Notes under the pieces: model-generated
Seen by the model: only the letters and a program-made list of their open reading frames with translations
Told to the model about the DNA's origin: nothing
Database searches by the model: none
DNA from: Bradyrhizobium sp. Leo170
Lineage (GTDB): Bacteria; Pseudomonadota; Alphaproteobacteria; Rhizobiales; Xanthobacteraceae
Reading direction: 5' to 3'
Length of the DNA stretch: 64,000 bases
Assembly: GCF_004296405.1 (NCBI RefSeq)
Contig: NZ_PSRR01000001.1
Location: forward strand, 1-64,000
Program-made: the position numbers and the translations under genes
Shown: positions 35,707 to 45,197 of the stretch, piece by piece
Layout: the number at the start of each line of letters is the position of its first letter
Position numbering within the stretch: the stretch's first letter is position 1

Positions 35707-35791
35707 TTGCGAGATGCCTTCGTTCTATCGCGGGTTTACCAGCGATTTACCGGCAGAATCAGCATTTGTCGCTCTCTCGAGATCGGTTTGT

Positions 35792-36562
35792 TCATGCGAT
35801 CGACCAGCCTCCGTCGATCGGCAGGCTGGCCCCGGTGATGTCCTGCGCGGCAGCGCTGCAGAGGAACACCACCAGGGCGCCAACGGCTTCCATCCCGATG
35901 AACCGGCCGGAGGGCTGGCGCTCCGAGAGATATTTTTCTGTCGCGCGGTCCACCGTCTCGCCATCCTTGGTCGCAATGGAAGCGATCTTGCTCTGGATGG
36001 CGGGGGTCGGCAGCGTCCCCGGGGCGACCGCATTGCAGGTGATTCCGGTGCGCGCGGTCTCCAGCGCTACGGCGCGGGTGATGCCGAGGATCGCCGTCTT
36101 GGTGGTGACGTAGTCGATGCGACCTTCGACTGCTCGGGTCGAATAGATGGAGGCCATGTTGATGATGCGGCCCCACCCGCGCTGCTTCATGGCGGGCAGT
36201 GCGAGGCGGATCAAATGGAAGGGCGCGGACACGTTCACCGCCAGCGCGCGCTCCCATTGATCCGGCGGAAAGCGCTCGACTGCCGCGAAATGCCGGACCA
36301 CGGCATTGTTGACGAGGATATCGATCGCGCCGCAGCGACGAAGCAGGTCGGCCAGCATGGCCTCGATGGCGGAGCGCTGTGACAGGTCGGCTCCCGCAGC
36401 GATCACTTCGACGCCGAACCGGGCGCGCAACCGGTCCGCGGATTCGTTCGGCACGATGAGATCATGCAGGACGATATTGGCCCCCGCGCCGGCAAGGCTT
36501 TCCGCCACCGCCAATCCCAGGCCGGCGGTCGCCCCGGTTACGAGTGCCCATTTGTCCTTCAT
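35792..36562 (-). CDS. Short-chain dehydrogenase, 3-hydroxybutyrate-dehydrogenase-like
   Basis: 256 residues. TGATAGLGLAVAESL is the SDR cofactor motif, LVNNAVVRHFAAVE the NNAG-type motif (here NNAV), and NMASIYSTRA with IDYVTTKTAILG the catalytic Ser and YxxxK. The sequence PGTLPTPAIQSKI and the C-terminal GASLPIDGGWSIA are typical of the classical group. Oxidises or reduces a hydroxy compound with NAD(P); the exact substrate is unknown, though resemblance is closest to 3-hydroxybutyrate-type enzymes. It ends the gene run after two substrate-binding proteins. Confidence 0.85.
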   Translation of the reverse strand: MKDKWALVTGATAGLGLAVAESLAGAGANIVLHDLIVPNESADRLRARFGVEVIAAGADLSQRSAIEAMLADLLRRCGAIDILVNNAVVRHFAAVERFPPDQWERALAVNVSAPFHLIRLALPAMKQRGWGRIINMASIYSTRAVEGRIDYVTTKTAILGITRAVALETARTGITCNAVAPGTLPTPAIQSKIASIATKDGETVDRATEKYLSERQPSGRFIGMEAVGALVVFLCSAAAQDITGASLPIDGGWSIA

Positions 36563-36616
36563 AGCGCGGCGGTTCCCTATTTCTTGTCGAGTTCGGCGTC
36601 ACTGCGGGTGGCGTTG

Positions 36617-37852
36617 TCAGCTCTTCGGCCAGAACGGCTGCGCCAGCGCGAGCTCGGGCGGGAACACCGTCACTGGCACACCAGACTGCCACTGCACGAT
36701 GGTCATGCCGGCGCCGACGCGACGGCCCTTCTCGTCGAACTTGATCTCACCCAGCGGGTAGTATTTCGAGGGACCGGCATCCATGCTGCGCAGGGCTTCG
36801 GCGACGGCGACGCGGTCAGCCTTGCCGGCCTTCTCCAGCGCGTCCTTGATCACCCACATGTCGCCATAGGTGGAGATCGCGTTTTGCGTCATCCATGGCT
36901 CCTTGTAGCGGGTCTTCAGCTCGGCGATCAGCGCCTCGTGTCCCTTGGCGCCCCAGCTTGCGACGCAGGTCAGGACGCCTTGAAGCAGCTCGGGGCTGAC
37001 GGTCTGCAGCATGTCTGGCTCGGCGATCGCGATGCCGAACGAGATGGTCGGTACCTTGCCCTGGCCGAGACCGAATTCGTTCATCTTTTCCAGCAGCAGT
37101 TTCGCGTCCGAAATCACCGTCGGCAGGAAGAAGAGAAGATCGGGTTTCGCGGAGCGAATCTTCTGCACCAGCGACGTCGCATCGGCGAGTGGCGGCGTGA
37201 ACGTCTCATCGACGATCAACTGCAACTGGTTTTCCGCCAAAAGGCTCTCGCGCATCGATTTCGCGGATGCGGTGGACGCCGCCGTATTGTCGGTGAGGAT
37301 CGCAACCGTCTTCGGCCGCTTGCCGGAAGCCGTCTCCGCCAGCTTGATGATCTGCGGCAACGCCTGACGAGCCTGCGAGCCCGCCGTTGCCGAGGTCTGG
37401 AAAACGTATTTGAAGCCGCGATCGGTGATCAGGTCCGAGTAGGAGAGAGTGAGGACGGGCAGGTTGGCGCGCTCGGTGACCTCGGTGACGGCGAGCGTGA
37501 ACGAGGAGAGATAGGCGCCGCTCGCCGCGACCAGGTCGGGCTCCTGCGCGACCATGCGCTGGGCGGCATTCTTGGCCTTTTCCGTGGTGTCGCCGGAATC
37601 CAGCACCAGCAGTTTCAGCTTGGCGCCGCCGAGCGCCTTAATGCCGCCTTGAGCATTGATGTGATCGACAGCCATTTCGGCGCCTTCACGCATGACCGTC
37701 CCCGGGCGCGCATAGAGCCCGGAGATCGGCACCAGCAAGCCGACCTTCACTTCCGAGGGCTGCTGTGCCCACGCGCGGGATGCGATCAGCGTGCTGGACG
37801 CGCCCACAAGCAGCGTTCGCCGCGTCACTGCGGTTCGGTTCTTCCCAGTCAT
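36617..37852 (-). CDS. Liv-type ABC transporter substrate-binding protein (paralogue 1)
   Basis: 411 residues. Twin-arginine-like signal (AVTRRTLLVGASSTLIASRA) then QQPSEVKVGLLVPISGLYAR and the Peripla_BP_6 type I fold. It is very similar throughout to the neighbouring 37889-39124 product, for example AAQRMVAQEPDLVAASGAYL against AAQRMVAQEPDLVAATGAYL. ATG 37852 has GGAGGAG upstream. It binds amino-acid-like or aromatic/short-chain carboxylate ligands for the LivHMGF-type transporter encoded upstream. Periplasmic. Tandem duplication of the receptor suggests two ligands for one permease. Confidence 0.92.
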   Translation of the reverse strand: MTGKNRTAVTRRTLLVGASSTLIASRAWAQQPSEVKVGLLVPISGLYARPGTVMREGAEMAVDHINAQGGIKALGGAKLKLLVLDSGDTTEKAKNAAQRMVAQEPDLVAASGAYLSSFTLAVTEVTERANLPVLTLSYSDLITDRGFKYVFQTSATAGSQARQALPQIIKLAETASGKRPKTVAILTDNTAASTASAKSMRESLLAENQLQLIVDETFTPPLADATSLVQKIRSAKPDLLFFLPTVISDAKLLLEKMNEFGLGQGKVPTISFGIAIAEPDMLQTVSPELLQGVLTCVASWGAKGHEALIAELKTRYKEPWMTQNAISTYGDMWVIKDALEKAGKADRVAVAEALRSMDAGPSKYYPLGEIKFDEKGRRVGAGMTIVQWQSGVPVTVFPPELALAQPFWPKS

Positions 37853-37888
37853 GACGATTCTCCTCCGCGAATGGTCACGAGGCTGCCA

Positions 37889-39124
37889 TCAGGATTTCTT
37901 CGGCCAGAACGGCTGCGATTGCGCGAGTTCGGGCGGATAGACGGTGACAGGCACGCCCGATTGCCACTGCACGATGACGACGCCGGCGCCGACTCGGCGG
38001 CCTTTCTCGTCGAATTTGAGCTGGCCGCCCGGATAGTATTTCGACGGGCCGGCATCCATGGTGCGGAAGGCCTGCGCCACGGCCTGGCGATCAGCCTTGC
38101 CGGCCTTCTCCAGCGCTTCCTTCATCAGCCACATGTCGCCATAGGTCGAGATGACATTCTGTGTCATCCAGGGCTCCTTGTATTTGGCCTTGAGCTCCGC
38201 GATCAGATCCTCATGACCCTTCGACCCCCAGTTTGCGACGATCGTCATGATGCCCTGCACGACGTCGGGGCTGACGCTTTGCAGCATGTCCGGTTCTGCG
38301 ATGGTGATGCTGAAGGAGACGGTCGGGACCTTGCCCTGGCCGAGGCCGAATTCGCTGATTTTCTCAAGCCCGAGCTTCGCGTCGGATACAGCGTTGGGCA
38401 TGAAGAGCAGCAGGTCCGGCTTCGCGGAGCGGACCTTCTGGATCAGAGGAGTCGCATCGGACAGGGGTGGCGTCCAGACTTCCTCGACGACGAGCTGCAG
38501 TCCTTCCTGCGCGAACAGTTTTTCCTTGAGCGCCTTGGCGGTTGCGACCGAGGTCGCGGTGTTGTCCATCAACATCGCCACGGTTTTCGGCCGCTTGCCG
38601 GATGCAGCTTCGGCCAGTTTCATCAGCGTCGGCAATCCGAGTTCGGATTGACGGCTTGCGGTTGCCGCGGTCTGGAAGATGTATTTGAAGCCGCGGTCGG
38701 TCAGCAGATCCGAATAGGACAACGTCAGCACCGGCAATTCAGCGCGCTCGGTTACCTCGGTGACCGCCAAAGTGAAAGAGGAGAGATAGGCGCCGGTGGC
38801 GGCGACAAGGTCGGGCTCCTGCGCCACCATGCGCTGCGCTGCGTTCTTGGCTTTCTCGGTGGTATCGCCGCAGTCGATCACGACCAGCTTCAGCTTCGCG
38901 CCGCCGAGCGCCTTGACACCACCCTGCGCATTGATGTGCTCGATGCCCATCTCGGCGCCCATCTTCATCACCTGGCCCGGTCGGGTATAGATGCCGGACA
39001 ACGGTACGATCAGGCCGACCTTGACCTCAGCCGGTTGCTGTGCGCGAGCCACCCGCGTGAGACCGACGGCGGCGGCAGCCGACAGCACGCTACGGCGGGT
39101 CAATCCCTTGGTCGTCTTGTTCAT
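37889..39124 (-). CDS. Liv-type ABC transporter substrate-binding protein (paralogue 2)
   Basis: 411 residues from ATG 39124, chosen because GGGGAGCGAG precedes it and a twin-arginine signal follows (GLTRRSVLSAAAAVGLTRVA); the frame continues up to a GTG at 39160 that overlaps the livF stop. The type I binding-protein fold begins at AEVKVGLIVPLSGIYTRPGQ. Same length as paralogue 1 and near-identical motifs, consistent with recent tandem duplication. Located 32 bp after livF and 36 bp before paralogue 1. Periplasmic receptor of the Liv-type transporter. Confidence 0.92.
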   Translation of the reverse strand: MNKTTKGLTRRSVLSAAAAVGLTRVARAQQPAEVKVGLIVPLSGIYTRPGQVMKMGAEMGIEHINAQGGVKALGGAKLKLVVIDCGDTTEKAKNAAQRMVAQEPDLVAATGAYLSSFTLAVTEVTERAELPVLTLSYSDLLTDRGFKYIFQTAATASRQSELGLPTLMKLAEAASGKRPKTVAMLMDNTATSVATAKALKEKLFAQEGLQLVVEEVWTPPLSDATPLIQKVRSAKPDLLLFMPNAVSDAKLGLEKISEFGLGQGKVPTVSFSITIAEPDMLQSVSPDVVQGIMTIVANWGSKGHEDLIAELKAKYKEPWMTQNVISTYGDMWLMKEALEKAGKADRQAVAQAFRTMDAGPSKYYPGGQLKFDEKGRRVGAGVVIVQWQSGVPVTVYPPELAQSQPFWPKKS

Positions 39125-39156
39125 CTTGTTCTCGCTCCCCATTGTTCGTTGGCTCG

Positions 39157-39864
39157 TCACATGCCGAGATAGGCCTTGCGCACGCGATCGTCGGCGCGCA
39201 GGGTTTCGTTGTTGCCTTCGAGCACGACGCGTCCGGCCTCGAGGACATAGCCGTGATCCGCGGACTCGAGCGCCTCCGCCACGCGCTGCTCGACCAGCAA
39301 CATGGTCAGGCCGGACTGGCGGCGGATCTCGATCAGCCGCTCGAAGATGAAATCGGCGGTCGATGGTGCAAGCCCCATCGAGGGCTCATCCAGCATCAGC
39401 AGTTTTGGCGAGGAAGCGAGCCCGCGCCCGATCGCGAGCATCTGCTGCTGGCCGCCGGACAGGGTGCCCGCGAATTGGCCGCGGCGTTCCGCGAGCACCG
39501 GCAGCCACGCGAAGATGCGCTCGATATTCGCCGCCCAGTCGCGCCGGCCGCTCTCGGTCATCGCGCCCATTTCCAGGTTCTCCATCACGGTCAGCGAAGG
39601 GAAAACCTGCCGGCCTTCGGGGACGTGGGCGATACCAAGGTGGGCCCGCTGCGCAGGCGGTACCGCGAGGAGATCGACACCATTAAAGGAGATTCCGCCC
39701 CCGCTCGGCTTCAGGATGCCAGAAATGGTCTTGAACAGGGTCGTCTTACCGGCGCCGTTCGGTCCGACGATGGCGACGAACTGACCTGCATCGATATTGA
39801 TGGATACGCCGTTCAGGACGGGCTTTGCCGAATAGCCCGCACTCAATCCCTCAATGCGGAGCAT
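39157..39864 (-). CDS. livF: Branched-chain amino-acid-type ABC transporter ATPase LivF
   Basis: 235 residues. Walker A VGPNGAGKTTLFKT, the LivF-type ARDRAHLGIAHVPEGR-like segment (here AQRAHLGIAHVPEGRQVFPS), signature GTLSGGQQQMLAIGRGLA, Walker B LLMLDEPSMGLAP. Second ATPase of the heterodimeric Liv transporter; its partner LivG is fused to the permease upstream. Start ATG 39864 overlaps the livMG stop by 14 bp. Confidence 0.94.
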   Translation of the reverse strand: MLRIEGLSAGYSAKPVLNGVSINIDAGQFVAIVGPNGAGKTTLFKTISGILKPSGGGISFNGVDLLAVPPAQRAHLGIAHVPEGRQVFPSLTVMENLEMGAMTESGRRDWAANIERIFAWLPVLAERRGQFAGTLSGGQQQMLAIGRGLASSPKLLMLDEPSMGLAPSTADFIFERLIEIRRQSGLTMLLVEQRVAEALESADHGYVLEAGRVVLEGNNETLRADDRVRKAYLGM

Positions 39865-41629
39865 GGGCCATCCATTTCTTGCCGAGATAGGCCTCGATCA
39901 CGCGGCCGTCGCGTGTGACCACCTCCGGCTCGCCCTCGGTGATGACGGCGCCGTGGTCGAGCACGAGGAAGCTGTCGACCAGGCGAACCATCGCCTGCAT
40001 CGTGTGCTCGATGATGGCGATCGTCATGCCATCGCGGGCAAGCTGCTGGATCACGGCGACGACCTCGTCCGCCTCGCCATGGCCCAGGCCCGCGAGCGTC
40101 TCGTCGAGCAACAGGATGCGCGGCTGCCCCGCGAGCGCGCGAGCGAGCTCCATCAGTCGCAGTTCCTTGGTCGAGAGCTCGCCGGCGACGCGGTCTGCCA
40201 CCGCGGAGAGGCCGACGCGCGCGATCGCGTCGGCGGCGAGCTTTCGCGCCTCTTCGTCCGTTCGCGCGCGCACATAGGCGCCGACCACGACGTTGTCGAG
40301 GATCGACATGCGCAGGAATGGACGCATGACCTGGAAGGTGCGGCCGATGCCGGCCTCGCAGATGGTATGCGGCCGCTCGCCGGACATGTTGCGGCCGTCG
40401 ATCAGCACTTCGCCCTGGTTCGGTCGCAGGAAGCCGTTCAGGAGATTGAAAAGCGTCGTCTTGCCGGCGCCGTTCGGGCCGATGATGCCGAGGATTTCGT
40501 TCTTGTGCAGTTTGAAGCTGACGTCCTGGACGGCTTTCAAGCCGCCGAAAGAGCGCGAGAGGTTCCGGACCTCGAGCACAACTTCGCCGTTTGCGGCGCG
40601 CTGTCGAGCAGGCCGCGACGCCGTCACGGTTGTTGCCGGGGCCTGCGAATCATCCAGCGTCGCGGCTGCCTTTGGTGCAAGCCGCTTGCGCAGGAGATCT
40701 CGCAACTTCCAGAATAATCCTTCCGGAGCGACCAGGATGACGCAGACGATGGCAAATCCGAAGATCACGCCCTGAATGCCAGGGAAGCGTGCGCCAGCCT
40801 CGGCATGCAGGATCTCGGCAAGCGGGATCAGGATCACGGATCCGATAACTGGCCCCCAGACCGTGCCGACGCCGCCGAACATGGCGACTGTCAGCGCCTG
40901 CGCCGACACCAGCATGCCGAACACCGATTGCGGGGTGACCACCAGCAGCACCTGCGCATAGAATGCGCCGATGGCGGCGGCTATCGCGCCGCTGAGCGTG
41001 ATCGCACGCAGCTTCCAGGCCAGCGTATTAATGCCGGCGGCTTCGGCTGCGGCCTCGTTCTGCTTGATTGCCAGCAGCGCCATGCCAAAGCGGGAACGTT
41101 CGATGAGGCGCGTCAGCAGGATCGTGGCAAGCATGATCGCCAGCGCCAGTAAGGTGTAGAGCCGGGGATCGGCAAACTGCATATAGGCGATCGGGGCGTC
41201 GCGCTTGATCGGGAGCGTGACTTCCTGGAAGCCGAGCCACTCGAACACGTAGAGAATGGCGAGCGGATAGGCCAGCATCGCCAACGCGAAATAGTGGCCT
41301 TGCAGGCGAAAAGTCGGAAATCCGATCAGCAGCCCGGCAATGCCGCCAAGCATTGCGGCGACCGGAATCAGGAGCCAAGGCGACAGGTCGAAGTAGATTT
41401 GTCCGAGCGCTGTCGTATAGGCGCCGATCCCGAAAAAGGCTGCGTGCCCGAACGAGATCAGTCCGGTGTATCCGCTCAGCAGATTCCAGGACAGCCCGAA
41501 GACCGCCCACACCGGAACCAGCGTCAGAACCAGTTGATAGTACGAGTTGGTGACGCCGAGCGAGATCGCCGCATAAGCGATCGTGAAGACGAGGGCAGGG
41601 ACCAGCGAGCGCAATTGGGGCACGGTCAT
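39851..41629 (-). CDS. LivM permease fused to LivG ATPase
   Basis: 592 residues. Residues 1-310 are a LivM-type permease with about nine hydrophobic helices and the SGYTGLISFGHAAFFGIGAY and EAAAEAAGINTLAWKLRAI signatures. A linker (ASRPARQRAANGEV) leads to a LivG ATPase at about 350-590: IIGPNGAGKTTLFNLLNGFL, ELSTKELRLMELARALAGQP and ILLLDETLAGLGHGEADEV. Note signature TKELR in place of the usual SGGQ-type, as is common in LivG (STxxxRxLE). Both halves read through one frame with no stop. Start ATG overlaps livH by 4 bp. Confidence 0.92.
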   Translation of the reverse strand: MTVPQLRSLVPALVFTIAYAAISLGVTNSYYQLVLTLVPVWAVFGLSWNLLSGYTGLISFGHAAFFGIGAYTTALGQIYFDLSPWLLIPVAAMLGGIAGLLIGFPTFRLQGHYFALAMLAYPLAILYVFEWLGFQEVTLPIKRDAPIAYMQFADPRLYTLLALAIMLATILLTRLIERSRFGMALLAIKQNEAAAEAAGINTLAWKLRAITLSGAIAAAIGAFYAQVLLVVTPQSVFGMLVSAQALTVAMFGGVGTVWGPVIGSVILIPLAEILHAEAGARFPGIQGVIFGFAIVCVILVAPEGLFWKLRDLLRKRLAPKAAATLDDSQAPATTVTASRPARQRAANGEVVLEVRNLSRSFGGLKAVQDVSFKLHKNEILGIIGPNGAGKTTLFNLLNGFLRPNQGEVLIDGRNMSGERPHTICEAGIGRTFQVMRPFLRMSILDNVVVGAYVRARTDEEARKLAADAIARVGLSAVADRVAGELSTKELRLMELARALAGQPRILLLDETLAGLGHGEADEVVAVIQQLARDGMTIAIIEHTMQAMVRLVDSFLVLDHGAVITEGEPEVVTRDGRVIEAYLGKKWMAHAPH

Positions 41630-42561
41630 GTCCTCTCGACCATGCGCCCGAAGAAGCCTTGCGGACGGAAGAAAATGATGAGGAGGAACACGACAAAAAT
41701 CGCTGCGTTCTGCAACTGCGTCGGCAAGATCAGTGTCGACATCTGCTGGACCAGCCCGATCGTCATGCCGCCCCAGAAGGCGCCGATGATGCTGCCCATG
41801 CCACCGAGAACGACGCCGGCATACATGACGATGACATAGTCGAGCCCGACAAAGGGATGGAACGGATAGTTGGTGGCGAGCAGGCCGCCGGCAATGGCCG
41901 TGATGCCGGAACCGAGCGCGAAGGCGGTGCGGTGGGCACGGTCGACATCAATGCCCATATAGGTCGCGGCGGTTGGATTGTCGGCAGCGGCACGAAGCGA
42001 TTTGCCGATCCGAGACCGCGTGATCAACAGCGACAGCAGCGTCATGATCAACAGCGAGACGACGGCGTCGATGCCGCGCGCCTTGTTGATGAAGATGCTC
42101 ATGTCGAAGAATGGGCCGAGTTCCCACGCCGAACTCGACAGTGGCGTGCGGATTGAAGCCAGCACCGATCCGAAGATGATGAGGCCGCCATTCTGGAGAA
42201 TCAGCGCAATGCCGAGCGTCAGGATGAGTTGGGCGTAGTGACCTTCACCCTCGAGCGAGGCGGTGCGCGTGCCCGACACATGCGAAATCAGGGTAAGGTG
42301 AACGAAATAGCCGAACAGCGCGAGCACCGGACCAGCCAGCAGGATCGCGATGAACGGCCCGACAGCATTGCCGAAGACGGCCTGGACGCCAGCGGCGGTG
42401 AACAGGTAGAAGGCGACATACATGCCAAGCATCATGAAATCGCCATGGGCGAAGTTGATGACCCGCATGACGCCGAAGATCAGGCCAAGTCCGACGCACA
42501 TCAGGCCGTAGACCGCACCGATCAGCAGGCCTGCGGCGAGGGCTTGCAGAAATCCTTCCAT
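41626..42561 (-). CDS. livH: Branched-chain amino-acid-type ABC transporter permease LivH
   Basis: 311 residues, eight or more hydrophobic helices. GAVYGLMCVGLGLIFGVMRV and INFAHGDFMMLGMYVAFYLF are the LivH signature, followed by AADNPTAATYMGIDVDRAHR (EAA-type loop) and VVLGGMGSIIGAFWGGM. Pairs with the LivM half of the next gene. ATGA overlap with livMG. It starts 115 bp after the MmgE/PrpD gene. Inner membrane. Confidence 0.93.
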   Translation of the reverse strand: MEGFLQALAAGLLIGAVYGLMCVGLGLIFGVMRVINFAHGDFMMLGMYVAFYLFTAAGVQAVFGNAVGPFIAILLAGPVLALFGYFVHLTLISHVSGTRTASLEGEGHYAQLILTLGIALILQNGGLIIFGSVLASIRTPLSSSAWELGPFFDMSIFINKARGIDAVVSLLIMTLLSLLITRSRIGKSLRAAADNPTAATYMGIDVDRAHRTAFALGSGITAIAGGLLATNYPFHPFVGLDYVIVMYAGVVLGGMGSIIGAFWGGMTIGLVQQMSTLILPTQLQNAAIFVVFLLIIFFRPQGFFGRMVERT

Positions 42562-42676
42562 CAGCGAGGTCTCCGCGGTGCAGAGACAAGGCCGATTTGC
42601 CGGCGATCCTTCGCGGTCGTCGCTGCAACGCTGGTCTCCCGGTCCGCCATTTCACCTCCGCAATGTCTGGCGTTTT

Positions 42677-44074
42677 CTATGATGCCGATCGCAAAATCCG
42701 CTCCGGCGATTCCAGCCGGCATTGCGCCGCGATCACACTGGCATCGCCAAGCTGCTCGCAGCCATCGATGAGTTGTTCGAGGCGTTGTGCGCGGTCTTCG
42801 CCGATGACGCGCGTTGCCGCAGTCCGATAGCGTGCGCGAATGTCTGTAGGCGTTGCCGGAACGACATCGGCCAGGGCGTGTCTGATCGTCCTTCCGTCAC
42901 GCAGTAACACAGTCACTTCCGCGCTTTGCTTGCCGGGGAAGGAAGCGGTGAAGCCGGGATCACTCTGCAGGCTGGATGCCGCAATGAGGCGGAGGATTTC
43001 GGGATCGTCCAGCTCCGCGTAGTTCTCTTCCTCGATCTCGCCTCGCGCGAGCACTGCTGCGACGGTGAACGGAATGCTCATCTTCGCCTGGAGCATGTTC
43101 CGGTAGGGCCCCTTCGAGTCGCATCCCGGATAGCGAACGGCGGCATCGGGAGCGCGAATGACGATACGATCAACGTCATCCATGCTGGCGAGCTCGTGCG
43201 AGGCTCGGAGCGCTGCCTGTGCTGCGGTTTGGGCGAAGTTGCAGGCGGGCGCCGGCTTGTTGTAGACGGCCATGATCTCGCACTCGCCGCCTGCGAAGAG
43301 TTCAATGCTGACGGGCGCTGTCTCGCGCCGATAGGCCGCGAACAGGCCGGCTTCGCCTTCGAGGATCGTCTCCGACCCGAATGCGCCGGCTGCGGCGAGG
43401 CCTATTGCCTTGATCGCATTGCTCGCCGCGAAGCCGGGATGAAAATACATGTCCGAGGCGCCCGTGTGCGGCCACTGGTTCAGGCCGCTTGAGGTGTTGG
43501 CGGCGATCGCCATGGCGCTGGTCGCGGCGTCCTCGGATAGTCCGAGTGCAAAGCTTCCGGCCAGCGCCGCACCAAGCGGCGCAACCAGCCCTGTCGGGCG
43601 GTACAGGCGTGCGAGGTCAGACGTAAGGAGCGCGCGACCGATCCGCGCACCGGTCTCGTAACCGATGATGGCGGCGGTGAGCAGGGGGGCGCCACGCAAC
43701 GGCGCCTGCTCCGATAGCGCGAGCAGGGTTGGCCAGATCACGACGCCATGATGCGATATGCTGGCGGCATGCATGTCTTCGCGCACCAGGCCGTGCCCCA
43801 TCACGGCGTTGGCGAATGCGGCCTCAGTCGGCGCGGCAAGCCGCGAGGTTCCGATGATTGTTGCGCCGTCGCCGGTGGCGTGCGCGATCGTGACAGCGTG
43901 ACGGCTCCAGGGATGAGTGCCTGCTTCGAAGGCGCAGGACAGGAAATCGAGCAGGCAGAGCTTTGCCTTCGCGATCACCTCAGGGCCGAAATCCCCGAGA
44001 TCGACGGCAAGCGCGGATCGCGCCATCTGCCGCGCGAGCGATGCCTTGCCGGATCCGGTCGGGCCGATCGTCAT
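42677..44074 (-). CDS. MmgE/PrpD-family protein (paralogue 1)
   Basis: 465 residues. Family pattern: KAKLCLLDFLSCAFEAGTHP, NAVMGHGLVREDMHAASISH (the conserved H-x-x-D/E region), YETGARIGRALL, and YRNMLQAKMSIPFTVAAVLA (KFS/KxSIPF-type motif). The family includes 2-methylcitrate and cis-aconitate decarboxylase-type enzymes acting on carboxylic acids. Specific substrate unknown. It lies between a hydroxyisobutyrate-dehydrogenase-like gene and livH in one strand-uniform block, so it probably acts on the transported compound or a derivative. ATG 44074. Confidence 0.85.
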   Translation of the reverse strand: MTIGPTGSGKASLARQMARSALAVDLGDFGPEVIAKAKLCLLDFLSCAFEAGTHPWSRHAVTIAHATGDGATIIGTSRLAAPTEAAFANAVMGHGLVREDMHAASISHHGVVIWPTLLALSEQAPLRGAPLLTAAIIGYETGARIGRALLTSDLARLYRPTGLVAPLGAALAGSFALGLSEDAATSAMAIAANTSSGLNQWPHTGASDMYFHPGFAASNAIKAIGLAAAGAFGSETILEGEAGLFAAYRRETAPVSIELFAGGECEIMAVYNKPAPACNFAQTAAQAALRASHELASMDDVDRIVIRAPDAAVRYPGCDSKGPYRNMLQAKMSIPFTVAAVLARGEIEEENYAELDDPEILRLIAASSLQSDPGFTASFPGKQSAEVTVLLRDGRTIRHALADVVPATPTDIRARYRTAATRVIGEDRAQRLEQLIDGCEQLGDASVIAAQCRLESPERILRSAS

Positions 44075-44104
44075 CGCAATCGCTGCTCCCCTGAAGCGTT
44101 ATGA

Positions 44105-44998
44105 TCAGCCGCGCATCTGCACTCCGGCCCATTCCTCGACGACCTTGGCGATCGAGGTGAAATCGGATGCGGCGCCATATTTGGCGTTGGTAATCGCCAG
44201 CATTTGCCGCACCACAGCGCCGCACACCATGGGCACACCCATGGCTTCGGCCTCATCGACGCACAGCCGGACGTCCTTGTAGGAGAGGCCGGTGGTGAAG
44301 CCGAAATCGAAGGTGCCGGGCAGCACTGAACGCGGGAACTTGTCTTCGGACGCGCTGTTGCGACCGCTGCTGGCGTTGATGATATCAATCAGGACCTTGG
44401 CATCGACGCCACCCTTCACGCCCATCGCCACCGCTTCGGATGTGATCACCAGAGCTGCCGCTGCCATCAGATTGTTGGCGAGCTTGGCTGTCTGCGCCAC
44501 GCCGGGCTTGTCGCCGGTGTAGAACAGCTTGCCGAAATTCTTCAGGATCGGCTGGACAGTCTCATAGGTCGTCTGCGGGCACGACACCATCACCGCCAGC
44601 GTGCCGTTGACGGCACCCTTGATGCCGCCACTCACGGGTGCATCGACCAGTGTCATGCCTTTTGCTTTCAGACCCTCTGCCACGAGCTTGGCTACGCCCG
44701 GGCCGGTGGTCGACAGATCGATCACGATTCGCGCGCGGCTCCCGCTGCTGATCCCATCCGGACCGAGCGCGACCGCCTTCACAATGTCGGGAGTGGGTAG
44801 GCTGGCCAGCACGATATCCGCGCGAGAGGCGACATCGGCCGGCGATTTCGCCATGTGGGCACCACGCTTGACCAGCGGTTCGGTCGCCTCGCGCTGTGTG
44901 TCATAGACGACCAGCGAATAACCGGCGTCCATCAATCGTCCTGCCATCGGGCCGCCCATGCGGCCCGTACCAATGACGCCGAGCGTCTCTCCGGCCAT
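44105..44998 (-). CDS. 3-hydroxyisobutyrate dehydrogenase-like (beta-hydroxyacid dehydrogenase)
   Basis: 297 residues. N-terminal Rossmann motif TLGVIGTGRMGGPMAGRLMD, substrate-binding VDAPVSGGIKGAVNGTLAVM and catalytic Lys in QTAKLANNLMAAAALVITSE are those of the beta-HAD family (HIBADH, tartronate semialdehyde reductase, GLYR). Oxidises or reduces a 3-hydroxy acid with NAD(P). First gene of the minus-strand catabolic block and divergent from the second MmgE/PrpD gene; the 200-bp gap is a promoter region. Substrate not determinable. Confidence 0.88.
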   Translation of the reverse strand: MAGETLGVIGTGRMGGPMAGRLMDAGYSLVVYDTQREATEPLVKRGAHMAKSPADVASRADIVLASLPTPDIVKAVALGPDGISSGSRARIVIDLSTTGPGVAKLVAEGLKAKGMTLVDAPVSGGIKGAVNGTLAVMVSCPQTTYETVQPILKNFGKLFYTGDKPGVAQTAKLANNLMAAAALVITSEAVAMGVKGGVDAKVLIDIINASSGRNSASEDKFPRSVLPGTFDFGFTTGLSYKDVRLCVDEAEAMGVPMVCGAVVRQMLAITNAKYGAASDFTSIAKVVEEWAGVQMRG

Positions 44999-45197
44999 CG
45001 TTCACTCCCGTGTCGCGCGTTTCCAGGATGAACGCGCTCTTGTTGTTATCGCCGCTAGTCGTCGTCGAGGCAGCGGTTTCTGCACCCGCGGTCCTAACTG
45101 TTCGGATTGTCCGTCAATCTGTCAAGCAGAACATTTTGTGGTCGACAGTTGGCCGCGGGTCGGCTTAAGGTTTCGGAAAGACGAGGAATGCGCTCAG

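Noticed and set aside
36464-39172. Plus-strand open frame of 902 codons across three genes
   Set aside because: It is antisense to the SDR and both substrate-binding protein genes. It has a periodic pattern because the two receptors are duplicates.
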